A stretch of 22,823 bases of DNA. Origin: Smittium mucronatum (lineage: Eukaryota; Kickxellomycota; Harpellomycetes; Harpellales; Legeriomycetaceae). The first letter of the stretch is position 1; each line of letters begins with the position of its first letter. The notes under the pieces were generated by a model. That model saw only the letters and a list, made by a program, of their open reading frames with translations. It ran no database searches and was not told the DNA's origin. Shown one piece after another: positions 1-11,770 of this stretch. Location: assembly GCA_001953115.1 (NCBI GenBank), contig LSSL01001231.1, forward strand, positions 1 to 22,823, read 5' to 3'. The position numbers were made by a program, and so were the translations under genes.

Positions 1-3000
1 GAAACTTTTATTAGTAGAATCAATTCTAAATATTTAAAAAAAATATATATTAATATAATCAGAAATAAAAAAATGCACTCAGATTATACATGTTTTTTAA
101 CTGATATTAGTTTCATATTACTCGATTTAAAGTTATGCTGTTGGAGATGAGGGCGTTACGATATATAAAAAGATGGGGCAGCTTAAACCTGGAATTTTAT
201 ATAGAAAATAAAAATAAAATCATAATAATATGTGAACACTCTAAGCATAAAATTTACGGTACTAATTAAATCAAAACTCTAATAGGATTTGTTAATACGT
301 CTATTTTCGACTACCCGACAAAGTTTATAAGCTTATTGTTATTAAATAGTTTAATTTTTTTAGATTGAAGACTTCGAAGAATCTATTTTGACAGAAATCT
401 TCGCGAAAATGTAACATTATAGTTTTTAAGCATATAAAGCACATTATAAATTTATTCGAAAATTCCTTCGACATACATCTTCAATTCATCATGATAGCTA
501 AAATATTGTTAAAAAATAGTTATTTTATATCAAATTATTTATTATGCTTCTTCATTTGGCACTTTATACTCTATTCCTGTTTTTTCACACATTTTTGTTA
601 ATTTAATAATTCTATATTGATTTAAATTCAGATCTTATTCGCAGTGTAATACTTTGTATTTGGTTTTTATACCCCTTCCAAAAAAAGAAAATAAGATAAA
701 TTTTAGCCTTTTATAAGATTTTTTCGAAGCAATTATACCTAAAACATCAATTTAAGGTATAAAGTGTGATTTTATTTAATAGTTGAATAAAAAATATTCA
801 AGAATTGTTACTTTATTCCAGGTGAATCTTCAAAAGTATAAATTTAACCAAAATAACATCTAAATTAATTTAGAATCACATCCATGTAAAAATTTTACTT
901 AAAATTTTTTTCCTTTATTTATACAAAATTTTTATAAAAAATTAATAAGCGGTGAGCAAGTACTCACCCTATAGCTCTAATAAAATTTGAACTCTGCATA
1001 TAAACTTGTTGATTTTTTATTTAAAAAAAAATCAATAAATTAAATATTAAAAATTCATATATAATACTAATTTAAATTTAAATTCTTATATTAATCTACG
1101 TAACTTTATAGACCCTTTCAAATGTTTAAAATCCAACTTAAACGTCTAAAATAAAAAAATATGTAAGCTTATACATAAAAAATATATTCCTGTTTGAGAA
1201 AAGTAGTAATAAATATTATTTAAATAAAGACCAGAACTAATGTTGATATCATTTAATAATAATTTTTTTATAACATATATATATTTGAATATTATGAATT
1301 TTTGGTTTTTATGATACTTTCTTTAAATTTATACTTACGAGATCTTTGAAAAAATCATAATACTAATTTTCGTTTTTTACAACTCGGAATTTAGACAAAA
1401 TATTATCAGTATGGAAAACTACGCAATAAAAATACATTTTGTTAATTACACTAAATAATTTAATGAAATGACCACTTGCAAATTTTTTTGATTAGAAATT
1501 TCAAATTATAATGAATTATTGAAAAATGATCTTTCCCAGTATAAGTTTTTTATAAAGAAAAAATAATCTATACAAAAATTATTTTGTATTCATGATTATT
1601 ATTTTGCTATTTTCGAATTTATTAATTATAAAAAAATTTAAAATAAATACTAACTTTTTTATAATCTCGAAAAAGATTAGATTTTTTATTATATCATATT
1701 AATTTGGCTAAATAAAAATCAAGATTTTCAAATTTCTTGGATTTTATTCAGGATAATTTTTTAGTCATATTATTTTCAACAAAAAAATATATGCAAACCT
1801 TGAAAAATATATTATTGTAAAAAAGAAAAATATTCCTATATATGAAGTATTTTTTACATTTTTATATAGATTTTAAAAAATCAAAAAATCAAATAATTAA
1901 AATTTAATTATAATAAAAATATCCAAAATTCTTTGATTTTTTTCTATAAAAAGACGCTTAATGAATTTGATTTTTTTAATCTAAGTATTTGAAAAAATTA
2001 TCCCGGTCATTATTCATTTTTCTTCAGATATTATCATAGGAATTTTAACTATACACAAAAAAAATTATGGTGAATTTAAAATTTCTTAATGTAAATTTTT
2101 TTTTAATTTACAAATATAAATAAAATAAGGATGTAAAAAATTATAAAAAATTTTCTTTTTTATATTTTACCATGCTTAATAAAAAAATTATGGTAATAAA
2201 AAGGGAAAATCTTATGTGAAAATCGAATATTTTAAAACTAAAAATAGATCGATTGGAATATTTAAATAATAAAATTACAAATTTTTTTATCACATATTTG
2301 ATTATTATCCTCAATTCCACATTAAAAATATAAAAAAATATATATTATATTTTAATTTGAAGCTGGGAATTATTTTGGTTTGGAAATTTTCAAAAAAAAG
2401 TTAAAATAGGTAAAATAAAAGAAATTTGGATTTATTTCTAATAACTGAAGCATAAACTCAGTATTTATGCCATTTTGAATATTTTTACTCTTTATTAGAA
2501 TTTACAATAACCCATTAATAAAAATTAATTGATTAATTCCATCATAAATTTTGAGATGACAAAATTATATTTTAGTAAATAATTTTAAATAAAGTACACA
2601 AAATAGCAATTTTTTATGGGAAAACTTTCACTATCAGTTTTAATAAGGAACAAATTTCTAATTTATTTTTTTAAACGCAAAAAAAAAAACTATTTAATTG
2701 TTTAGAAATAATAAAAAAAGATGATTAATTATGAACACTACAAAACTAACATCTTACTATTTTGGCTTTTTTTTTGGAAATAATAAACTAGGAATTATAA
2801 TTGGTGTTTATTATACAATTTTTTCATTCCAGAATTTTTAATCATTTCTACATCTCAAAATTAATAAAATGGTTTAATGATTTTTAAAAAACAATCATGG
2901 GTTATAAATGTAATCATTTTGTAATTTTTGGAGATATTGATTTTTTATCACCATTATTTTTTTTAAAAAAATATATCGGTGTTTATTTTAAAAATCTGTT

Positions 3001-5180
3001 TCTAGATATAATTTTTTTATGCACAAAATCTAAATATAGTTTATTAATAAGAATTCGAATTTCTTTAACATATTTCTTGGAAAAAGTTTAAAAATTTAGC
3101 TCCATAAAGAAAACCGATTCATTAAAAAATTAGGATTTTAAAAGAAAAGAATCAAAATATCTGGTTTTTATTATTATTGAAATAAATACAATTATTCTTT
3201 ATCTTTATTCAACAATTTTTTCACAATTTTTTTTTTAAATGCTTTATTAAGATGAAAAAATATTTACTTGAAAACTATCTAAACCAATCGTATCCGATCG
3301 CAAAAAAAATTTCGGTCTTCAGAATGGAAGATTTTTTTCATTTTTAGGCTCTTTAAAAAAATTTATTTACCAAGAAAGGGACTTTTCTTTCTTTTTTTAA
3401 AGATCATAAGAGTCATAATAATTAGTTTGAAAATCGGAATTATTTTTTTCTTAGAGATTAGATCCGATAATATTATAAAATATTATTAGTAAATAAATTA
3501 AATTGAGTGAAACTATTGTTATTTTTAATCAAAATTTAATCTTTTTTTAGTTATTAATAAAAAAAATTAAGCATAAATAACCTAAAACGGGTAAAATATA
3601 ATTAAAATTAAAATTAAATTAAAGCTGTTTTTCCACTTTACTCAAAATCTTTTTTCACTTCTATGAAATTTAACTAGAATTTATTCTTATAAAAAAATAG
3701 TCAAATGGTATCAGATGTTCAAAATTTCATCTTTTTTTTAATATTTCAAGAAATTTTAACAAAGTTAATAATACTTTTTTTGAAATCTCCGTTTTAAATT
3801 TTCATTTATAGAATAATTTAACTATATTTTCGCCCCCTTCAAGTGGCTAAAAACAAAAAAAAATTACTCGAAAAATAAAGGATGTTATTAGACATAAAAA
3901 TTTTTTTTTTCTTTTTTTAGGCATGATTTTTTTTCAATTTGTTTGTTTTTTGAAATTTTTATACATTATAAACGCGAAAAAAATCAATTTAAATAATTTT
4001 AATATTCAAGTTTTGGAGGTTTGCGTGGAGAAAGGGTTACAAAAATATGAAATATCTGTGTTTAATTAAAATCTTTATTCAATATTTTTTTATGATGGTA
4101 TAATATTTTATTTTAAGGTTAGTTTCTCTACATTAGATTTATTTTTATATTTATATTTGATATTTGGGATTAATTGACTACTTATATGTTTTGGTTTGAG
4201 AATCTAATTGATAATTTTCCAAAATCATAACTAGTGGGGCTAGTTTTAAAACAATTCATGAAAGTGTAAATTTTCCTTAAATTTTCAACTGGGTTTTCTA
4301 TCTAATTTTTAAAAAGTTATGTTAAAAAGATTGTAAAAAAAATCTTTTTGCGAAAAATTGCGTGAGCTGGATTTTAAATTTTATTAATATCATTAAATTA
4401 CTATTAATTTAAAAAATCAGTTTTTAACTTTTTTTCATAGAGATTTTATTAAAATTTCGGTGCATTTTTTCAATTAAAATTGAGACCTGAATAAAAAAAT
4501 TCTACAATTTTTTTAATATACATTATAATGAACCTGATTAGTTTATAAAACTCATTCGAATATATTTTTGGGGATCATAAATTCAACTTGATAAAATTAT
4601 GAAGTGGATTATATATTGAATTTAAAATAAAATCCAAGCTTTAAATATAGGTATTTAATTGTCTTAGCATTTTCTATAAATACGAAAATTTCCGTTGCAA
4701 CAAAGAATTTTTATATATAAATCGAGTCTTTTTTTTTTTTTTTGAAATCGATCATTTTCTAAAAATGTATATAATAAATTCAGGTATCTATAAAAAAATA
4801 AAATGAAATTCAATAGACATTAGAACCCCTTGAAAAAACATTATACCATTTAATCTTGGATTTTATCATTATGCAAATTCTGAAGATACGAATAATTACT
4901 TTGGCTTTTTTGATACAAAAAGAGGAAAAATTGTCTCAATAATAATAAAAAGAACACTTTGTTTTAATGAAGGAGTAAACTTGGAAACCCTTTTTTTCCT
5001 TTTTAAAAGTCTTTTTTAAAGAATAAAGTGACTAAGAATCATGATTATTTTTCCGATTCTCTTATGATTATATTATATATTTAATACTTTTGGTATTAAA
5101 AAATATAAAAAAAAATCCGAATAAAAAGATTAAAAAAAGTGTAAGCTCATGTTATAAAACATCCATTTTGATTTATTATT
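1..5180. other. AT-rich gene-free region
   Basis: This stretch is dominated by A and T runs, with frequent stops in all frames. The longest open frame (64 codons at 2897-3091, plus) is low-complexity F/I/K/L and looks like chance. I see no tRNA, no splice-linked exons and no protein motif. Small structures include a GC hairpin at 951-968 and a T15 run near 4729-4743. It is probably intergenic DNA or old repeats decayed past recognition. A distant regulatory role cannot be excluded by eye. Confidence 0.7.
951..968. repeat. short GC hairpin
   Basis: GGTGAG, a six-base loop, then CTCACC form a perfect 6-bp stem. It stands out because the surrounding sequence is almost pure A/T. No gene or terminator context explains it. 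Confidence 0.4.
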
Positions 5181-5182
5181 AT

Positions 5183-5500
5183 CATGGAATTTTATTTTAA
5201 GATAACTTCATTTAAAAATATACTAAAAAAATATGATAAAAAGAAAAGGACGTATAAAAAAGACTGTTTATCTAACTACAATAAGCTCCTCTGCCGGACT
5301 ACCGGCTGCGTACCTACGATAAAAGGGTGCAATATACCAACCGAAAGAACCCCCCTGGCATTGCTTCAAGTAGGCTGGATGACTGAGGTTACATACAGTC
5401 AACAACTAAGCTCTTTTTCAATGAACAATAGTTCATTTAAGCTACTGAACTCCTAGCCAGAGCCTACTTCTAACATGATTAATAAAATTGGGCTTCTACT
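5183..5500 (-). mobile_element. decayed LINE 3' end, divergent copy
   Basis: Read on the minus strand, this segment carries the same core as the LINE tails at 6.2 and 13.3 kb. A 22-base core (5357-5378) matches the 6.2 kb copy at 19 of 22 positions, and a second block at about 5285-5312 matches the GC-rich stretch next to that core. About 38 bases at about 5313-5350 separate the two blocks and are absent from the other copies. The AT-rich part at 5183-5260 resembles the 3' tail of the other copies. Identity is much lower than between the other two, so it may be an older copy or a related subfamily. Confidence 0.45.
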
Positions 5501-5690
5501 CAAACGTTGGATTGATTGCCATGGTTTTCCTACAAATAGCTGCTAGACGCTGAAATCTGTCTGACTGCTGAACGCTGGACTCGTGCACTAGACGATGTCT
5601 CAGTTGTGCTAAATGATCGGCTCCTCATGTTCCGAGATGGCCCTCCTCTGAAATCACTATCCTTCGAATCGCTGTGAGCTGCCTTCACTA
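5496..5690 (-). pseudogene. broken coding remnant beside the LINE tail, family unknown
   Basis: One minus-strand frame ending at a TAG (5498-5496) reads as plausible protein, with segments such as RQLTAIRRIVISEEGHLG and DHLAQLRHRLVHESS, interrupted by one in-frame TGA. Further upstream the frame is lost to stops. A second minus frame (5754-5530, 74 codons) overlaps it and is serine/arginine-rich, so it is the weaker candidate. The remnant ends about 118 nt upstream of the shared LINE core, similar to the 167 nt between stop and core in the 13 kb copy. It may therefore be the C-terminus of a related retroelement protein. I do not recognise a domain. Confidence 0.3.
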
Positions 5691-5759
5691 CTCCCAACCA
5701 AGAATAGCACAACTCTGTATGAAATTTTAGTTTAATGTACTTCGAAAAGTGCACTATTA

Positions 5760-6095
5760 GCCCCTAAACCACGGCAATTTATTTCAATCTTAGGAGACCA
5801 CCATTTTGATAGCCAAAAAATCACCAATCAACCGACTATTTGATTACTAGAGGGGGCAGGGCGCATAAAAAAACCCCCAAAATACTTTCACCAAGAAACC
5901 CCTTACATGGGTTTGGTGAATAAATTCGCTATCCCTCATGAATTTAAATCGATAGAAATGAAATTTTTTCAATTAAATGGTTTAGCATTCGGATAAAGCC
6001 TTATTTTAACAGATTTAATGCGGCTTTTCCGATATCCAGATAAATCCTATTCATAATTTGGTTAACGAAATTTACAATTTTACCCAAAGTTTAGA
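5760..6095. other. unassigned spacer with a hairpin
   Basis: No gene is visible here. It contains a bulged inverted repeat at 5887-5920 (TTCACCAA ... ACCC / GGGTTTGGTGAA, about 12 pairs, seven-base loop). Base composition is intermediate between the LINE relics and AT-rich DNA. Confidence 0.4.
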
Positions 6096-6360
6096 TTTTT
6101 TTTTACGCAGAATTTATTTTCAAACTTAATAAAAATGAACAAAAACATTATTAAAAAATTTTAAAAAAAATTCCTACCAAACTCCGCTCCGCCACTCTAG
6201 CTGCTCCGTACCCACTGGGCATTGGTTCAAGGGGGCTGGTGATCTACTAATACTTTTCAGTATTAATAGACGGGCAACACGAATGCCATCCAAAAATTTC
6301 GCTGTTCCCAGTTCAATTATTTGGCTGTAGTCGTCAGCGCGGAGCTGACAAAAAGATTAC
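6096..6360 (-). mobile_element. 5'-truncated LINE 3' end (minus strand)
   Basis: The reverse complement of this segment matches the 3' untranslated region of the LINE at 13.2-13.5 kb. By hand count 6187-6357 aligns with 13205-13375 over 171 bases without any gap, at about 74% identity. On the far side an AT-rich tail, an AATAAA (minus, 6118-6113) and an oligo-A tail (T9 on the plus strand, 6096-6104) also correspond. Homology stops at about 6357-6370, before any coding region, which is the usual picture of 5' truncation during target-primed reverse transcription. The copy lies about 550 bp beyond the stop of the DUF2009 gene, in the same orientation. Confidence 0.7.
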
Positions 6361-6911
6361 GCAAAGTTTAGAACCTTTAATCTTTATATATTAAAGAATT
6401 TTTCATATAGCGAAGGTTTTTATTATTAAATCCTGGGCTTGCAGCACCAAAAAAAATATACAAATAACCTTTAGCTTCTCTATTCCTTATATTCCAAGAA
6501 AGTCTATATTACTTAATTTCCGCTCCCCGAATCAAGAATAGAGGCGAGTTTTGCGAAATCTATACGGATGTACTATATAAATTACGTCGGTTTAGTTGGT
6601 AAACTGAAAATAAGTGTATTATTTCTTAGAATTAACTTTATTTGTGAGTAGTAACCAAAAGTTATTCAGAACTAGTGAAAATTAACTCGTTTCCAATTAA
6701 AGTGAATTTAGGAAACTAATGGCAAAAAAAAATAATATCACTCAAACAAAACAGAAATATAGACATAAAAAATAGAAGAGTACTTTTCCATAGAACTAAA
6801 AATCCAAATCCAATTTTATTTCTAAAGGAAAAATGAAAGATGTGGACAATGGAGAAAAATAGAACCATTTCAAAAAAAATTAAAATTCAATAATTGGTAA
6901 TGCAATTGTAG
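6361..6911. other. 3' flank of the DUF2009 gene
   Basis: No open frame or RNA gene is recognisable. The part nearest the gene (about 6800-6911) should be its 3' untranslated region, judged by the AATAAA on the minus strand at 6820-6815. The rest is moderately AT-rich spacer. Confidence 0.5.
6815..6820 (-). terminator. candidate poly(A) signal of the DUF2009 gene
   Basis: TTTATT on the plus strand reads AATAAA on the minus strand, 91 nt beyond the stop codon of the DUF2009 gene. Position and motif fit a cleavage/polyadenylation signal, but such hexamers are frequent in AT-rich DNA. Confidence 0.4.
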
Positions 6912-9387
6912 TTATAAACCTTCAGTCTCTCCGTTGAAACCTATGAACCCAGAAAGCAAAAATATGGGAAAATATGACTTCTTTTCTATCTGAGAACACC
7001 AATTCCAAGCGGATGTCAATCTACCATCAATACAAGATCCTGCATCAAAGAAATTATCAGCACCAGAGCCATCAAAAGCGGATCTGAAGAAATCAGCTAG
7101 AATTGTTTTGCGGAGATTAACGGGACCTCCAAACGCATGGTCAATATACGCTCTGATAGCAGATTTATCAACCTCATTACCATTGGTTTGAGAATTAATC
7201 GACGATGAAGATCCATTCCTCAAACCGAACCTAAATGATCGTTTTCCTTTTCCTCGTGTCTTCTCTGTGGTCCCGCTGGAGTTAATAGAGGGCATCAACA
7301 TTTCGAATGGATTTAAAGGAATCTTCATCGAAAACACTGATGACATTCTCGATTTAGGAGCTTGTGATTCATTATCATTATCATTTTCATCCATACTGAC
7401 AGTCTCGGAAACATCCTCGCTCAATGTTTTTGGCTCTTCAACAACCATCTCCAAAGGGGTGCCTGTTCCCAGTGTAGATTTTGTGCTAATATTTATTTCA
7501 TTGATATATTCTATGCATTTAGCAATGGGATTAAGAATCATAGAAACCTGATTGTATTTGTCAATGAACATCAAGGCGTTTGGGACGTTATGATCTCCTA
7601 AATGAACCACTGAAGAACCTATCCAACGATGGGTCTTTTTTTGAGTTTTAGAAAGTATTTGATGTACACTCCTTGAAAGTGTAGGACTCTGTTGAACACG
7701 GTTTAAACCTTGACCTGTGTCAATCAATCTGTAGAGATTTCTACTAGACAACATATCAGTATCGGCATGGTGCCATAGCATGTACAATTCGTGTAATATT
7801 TCCCTCCATAAAGTGAGAGTTTGGAAAACATAGTAATATTGATTCTGATGAGAATGGCTTAATCGAGATCCGTCTTTTCCACTCATTATTGCTAAAGATA
7901 GATCATTGTTTTCAGGTATTTTAGGCACAAAGTCGAGAGTTAAGAATTCTATCATTTTGTCGCAAGGATCTCTGTTGAAGCGAAGGAAAGCGTGGTTATC
8001 TCCAATAGAGTATAAACATTGTCTAATTATTTCAGGAGTACAATCTCTGGTGCAATACGATTTACTTAGATATTCTATAGCCCCTTCTTTATTTTTGATC
8101 TCTTGTTGAACCTGGGAACGAGGTTTGCCTTCAGGTATTATTTCTTGGGTAGCCACAGCAATAAGGTCATCCTCTAGTACGCTCAAAGCTCCGTAATGAT
8201 TCAAAACATCGTAAACAGTTCTAATTGGTATTACCATTTCGAAACCCAGCATTTGTTGAACATTTTGAGAAACGGAGTCCTATAAATTAGATTAATAGAA
8301 AGTGATAGGTTTTATTAATTCATCCAAGGAAATTTAAAAAAGTACTTTTAAGGTAAAAAATTTATTAACAGTTATAGATATATTATTTTTAACTTGGGTT
8401 ACCTGAAGCAAGTACATCAATTTTCCGTAAGTTCCTCGCATTTTTTGAGGATTCATGAGCTTGTACCTTCTTCCAATTTCAAAAATTCGTTGATAAATAA
8501 TTTCATTTTCATCAAATTGTTTATCTTCGAATAAGGCTTGACCTGCTTTATAATCGCTTGCAAGCTAAAAGAAGTTTGAAAAAAAAATAATTAGAAAAAC
8601 TAGAAATATGATGAAAATAAAAAACATATTTACCAAAAGGCCGGAGAGAATAGCACATATTTCTTGGATTTGGGCCACAATCCGTTTACTTTTGTTACCA
8701 TAAGTCAAGATATCTACTTTATCGGTGTATTCGCTGACGTTTAGGGCGGCCTCTAAGAGTCTCATGTACTTTCTTTCTTTCACAGATAATCTTAAAGGAA
8801 TGTATTTGGATCTAATTACGAAGGCAAAAAAGGGGGATAAAGAATATATATCTAAATGTTAATTGATGTAATTAATTTTTATTGCGAAAGGAAAAGTTTT
8901 ACCTTTCAGTAATCCATTCTCCAAAATTAGATCCGACTGCATCGTTTAGCATATCGCTCATTTTGGAGAAAGAAACATTTTCAGCATCGAACTACAAAGT
9001 GAATATAATTTTAGATTCAACAATAAATATTTGTGTATAAATTGAATTTACGGCGTTATTTTGGGGCTCAGGATCCACTGAATCAGCGCCGGATATCTCC
9101 ACAGAAACTTTATTGGGTTCTTTAATTTCAGGTGTGTTTTTTGGGATAAATTCGTGGAGTTTTCTTTTTCCAGATCTATGGATGATGGAGAAACAGACAT
9201 CACAATAGGATTCGTCGCAGCCTTTACAGTACATTTTTATTTCCTGATCCTTACATTCAACACAAAATCCCTCGGGGGCTTCCATATCCTGTTCAGAATC
9301 TGAGCCATAGTCGAAAGCGCTTTGGATTAATTTTGAGTCAGAATCTTTATTTTCTAAAATCGATTTAAGATTTACTTTTTCTGTCAT
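6912..9387 (-). CDS. B-box zinc finger / DUF2009 protein, 5 exons, 710 aa
   Basis: Exons on the minus strand are 9387-9052, 8991-8903, 8811-8634, 8564-8403 and 8279-6912. The introns are 60, 91, 69 and 123 nt, all GTA...TAG. The joined frame is uninterrupted and gives 710 residues. Residues 42-78 hold C-x2-C-x8-C-x2-C-x4-C-x2-C-x4-H-x7-H (C42, C45, C54, C57, C62, C65, H70, H78), a B-box-type zinc-binding pattern after an acidic N-terminus. From about residue 143 the sequence fits the DUF2009 family (Pfam PF09418): KERKYMRLLEAALNVSEYTD, then KRIVAQIQEICAILSGLL, the MNPQKMRGTYGKLMYLLQ block, GDHNVPNALMFIDKY, and a C-terminal IDGRLTSAWNWCSQIEKKSY. A serine/asparagine-rich, acidic then basic insert at about 518-626 separates the last blocks and is probably disordered. 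No signal peptide or membrane segment is seen. The family has no established biochemical function that I know; B-boxes commonly mediate protein contacts. The start is the first Met of an open exon with an A/T-rich leader. Splice sites are inferred by eye, but each join restores conserved family sequence. Confidence 0.87.
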
Positions 9388-9821
9388 TTTAATTGCAAAG
9401 TATGTAAATCGTAGTTCTGTGGAGAAATTTCAAAGAAAAAAACCCTTCTAGATAACTCTTATTTTTTTTACTTTGTGGGTAAAAGACGGAATATATTTTT
9501 TCGATAATGGCAACTGGTGTTTAAAGAAGAATGAAGTTGAAATGAGATATTCGGGAGAAAATCTTTAAGCTAAGCAAAGAACAATTAGTCCTGTACAAAA
9601 TATTAATTGTTATGTGGGGACTCAGGATACGGATGTAGACTTTCAATTTAAAATGCTTTCTGAAATAAAAAAAATAAGTTTAAAAAATAAGAGACCAGAA
9701 TGGTCTTACTAATACAAACTCAGTCCAAAAACACACATTTATCCAATGAATGCATAAATAAGCACAAACCAATAAAAGAAAATTTCTTTGTACATGAAAT
9801 AGGCCATTCTAGCTTCATTAG

Positions 9822-9858
9822 CTATTCGCCGCCGTTGTTTTGGTACATTGGCGAATAG
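9822..9858. repeat. 9-bp perfect inverted repeat
   Basis: CTATTCGCC (9822-9830) and GGCGAATAG (9850-9858) are perfect reverse complements around a 19-base loop. A second stem-loop follows 26 bases later. Confidence 0.55.
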
Positions 9859-9884
9859 ATTGAATTTTTCATGCATTGGTAGGC

Positions 9885-9917
9885 CATCAGCGCAAAAAAG
9901 GTACTAGACGGCTGATG
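9885..9917. repeat. 7-bp perfect inverted repeat
   Basis: CATCAGC (9885-9891) pairs with GCTGATG (9911-9917) across a 19-base spacer, the same loop length as the neighbouring stem-loop. Confidence 0.45.
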
Positions 9918-9939
9918 AGATTAGGGTTATACTTATGTA

Positions 9940-11770
9940 ATGTTAGGTCGATTGAAACCATACACTTGGATATATCTAACCAAAATCAATTTAGTTCTTA
10001 AAAATCTCTTCTGTAATGAATACGCAGATTGTATTGTTTGTGTTTGTGTTTCAGCCAATTTTGAAACATATACAGTGGAATTTAATAAAAGCATTGAACT
10101 ACATATGCTGAGTGTGAGGGAAATTGGATTTGGATTTGGATCCGAATATTTAGTTTTTTCGAAAGAGATGGGTTTAAGTAATAAAATCTTTTGTAAAAAA
10201 ATCATATCGCTGATTAGATTTACCTAAAAAAAACAGTTATGAAAATTTTAATAAATTAATATCAATATTAAAAAAAGATCATTACAGATCCTATTTTTTT
10301 ATGATAAATCTGAGAACCGCATTGTAATACATTGTATAATTCATCTTTACTTGGATTAATGTATATAAAATTTTCATTCATTTGTTAGAACTATAAAAAA
10401 AATGCGTTTTTGATATAAATCTACTCGTTAAAAGTTTTATAAAGATAATTAACACTTTAAACCTCGTACTATAGTTGGATGAGTATTAGCAACAACAGCT
10501 GCTTTACTTGTTAATATTCAATGGTCCAGAGAAAGATAAATATATAAATTATCTCTAGTTCATAAATGAGTAAGTGATATCAATATATTAAATTAGAAAT
10601 GCTTGGAAATTTTGGATTTTGATAATTATCTTTATCGGAAAATGTTTAGCCCTGAAGGATAAATATTACTAATCCGAGGAAATTAACTCTTTTATAATCC
10701 ATTAGAATTGACTTCATTTGGGATGGCTAATATCATTTTGTATGTTTGATTCCTACTATACCTGAAATTCAACTTGAGGGGGGGGGGGTCCCAAATTATA
10801 AAGGAGGAATCATCTTTACCAAACTGATATTTGTTTTTTTTAGCTTTTTTTTAAAGTCATTCGATGAAAAAGATAAGAAAATGATCTAAAATAAGTTCAA
10901 TTGAAGTTAAAGTGGATAATTCCCTACCCCCCCCCTTATGTTCCCTATACAATACTTTGGATTTTCAAATATAAACTGTGTGTTTGTTTTATTTTTAACT
11001 TATGCCAAAAATAAACTTGGAATTTAGGGGGGGTTGAGGCGCTGATGGTGATATCTCTAATAGGGCCAATTACATGTATCGTTTCTCTTTTTATCTCAAA
11101 TGAAAATTTTGTAGTGAAAAGAACATAGCTTGCAACCCTATCAAAAATGATAAGGCAATGCTTTCGCCTGGCCATATAATTTATTTGGATTTTGATGTTT
11201 CCAAACCAAGGATCTCATCTCCTATTTAAACTCTAAACTTAATGCAAAGTTTTAAAAATTTAGCCAACGGTGATGCTATTTTAAGCTGTTTAATAGATAA
11301 GAGTTCTTAGACAATCTAAATCTCTTCAAATAAAAAAAACTTTATCTATATCCTAGATTTCCGAATCTAATGCAAATTGTTGAGGATTTTATAGCATAGT
11401 GGGTATATCAACATTCCTCTGTTCGAAAATTGCTTTCTCATACGAATGATATTATACATATATGCTAATATTTTACCAATGGTATTTCATAATAAATCAA
11501 ATGAAAACTACATTGTGCCAATAATATGTATTTTTTTAAGTTCAAATTCCCATAAGCCAAGTAGCTACGATTATTATCTGAGATTAATAAAACAGGATTT
11601 TCTAACATATTACTGGTTAACTAATAAGATTGTCAATTCAGTCAATTTAGCTCTTTAACTGTGACAATGTCTGATATTCTCATTTATTGTTCGTAGTTTT
11701 GGTTTTCAATGCTAGATTTATAATTTAAATTATTTTGACTTGCTAATACAATCAAGATTCACGTGACGGT
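9940..11770. other. intergenic, no supported gene
   Basis: Open frames of 70-95 codons exist on both strands (for example 9940-10227 plus and 10205-9933 minus, which overlap). None shows a motif, splice partner or convincing coding bias. A G11 run at 10778-10788, a C9 run at 10927-10935 and a G7 run at 11027-11033 are unusual in such AT-rich DNA. Confidence 0.5.

Larger units (their letters stand above)
9388..9939. other. upstream flank of the DUF2009 gene
   Basis: This should hold the promoter of the minus-strand gene, but I cannot name a clear TATA box or factor site. It contains a short inverted repeat around 9690-9705 (AGACCA-gaa-TGGTCT) and two larger hairpins at 9822-9858 and 9885-9917. 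No coding sequence is supported. Confidence 0.4.

Noticed and set aside
2897..3091. 64-codon plus-strand open frame in AT-rich DNA
   Set aside because: Low-complexity F/I/K/L translation with no motif, no splice partner and no codon bias distinct from its surroundings.
7267..8109. Plus-strand open frames of 94 and 67 codons inside the DUF2009 gene
   Set aside because: They are antisense to a well-supported conserved exon and show no motif.
9933..10227. Overlapping 90- and 95-codon frames on opposite strands
   Set aside because: Both share the same bases, neither has a recognisable domain, and short repeats such as GGATTT explain the openness.
10945..11175. 76-codon minus-strand frame
   Set aside because: It overlaps the G7 run, shows no motif and has no supporting context.
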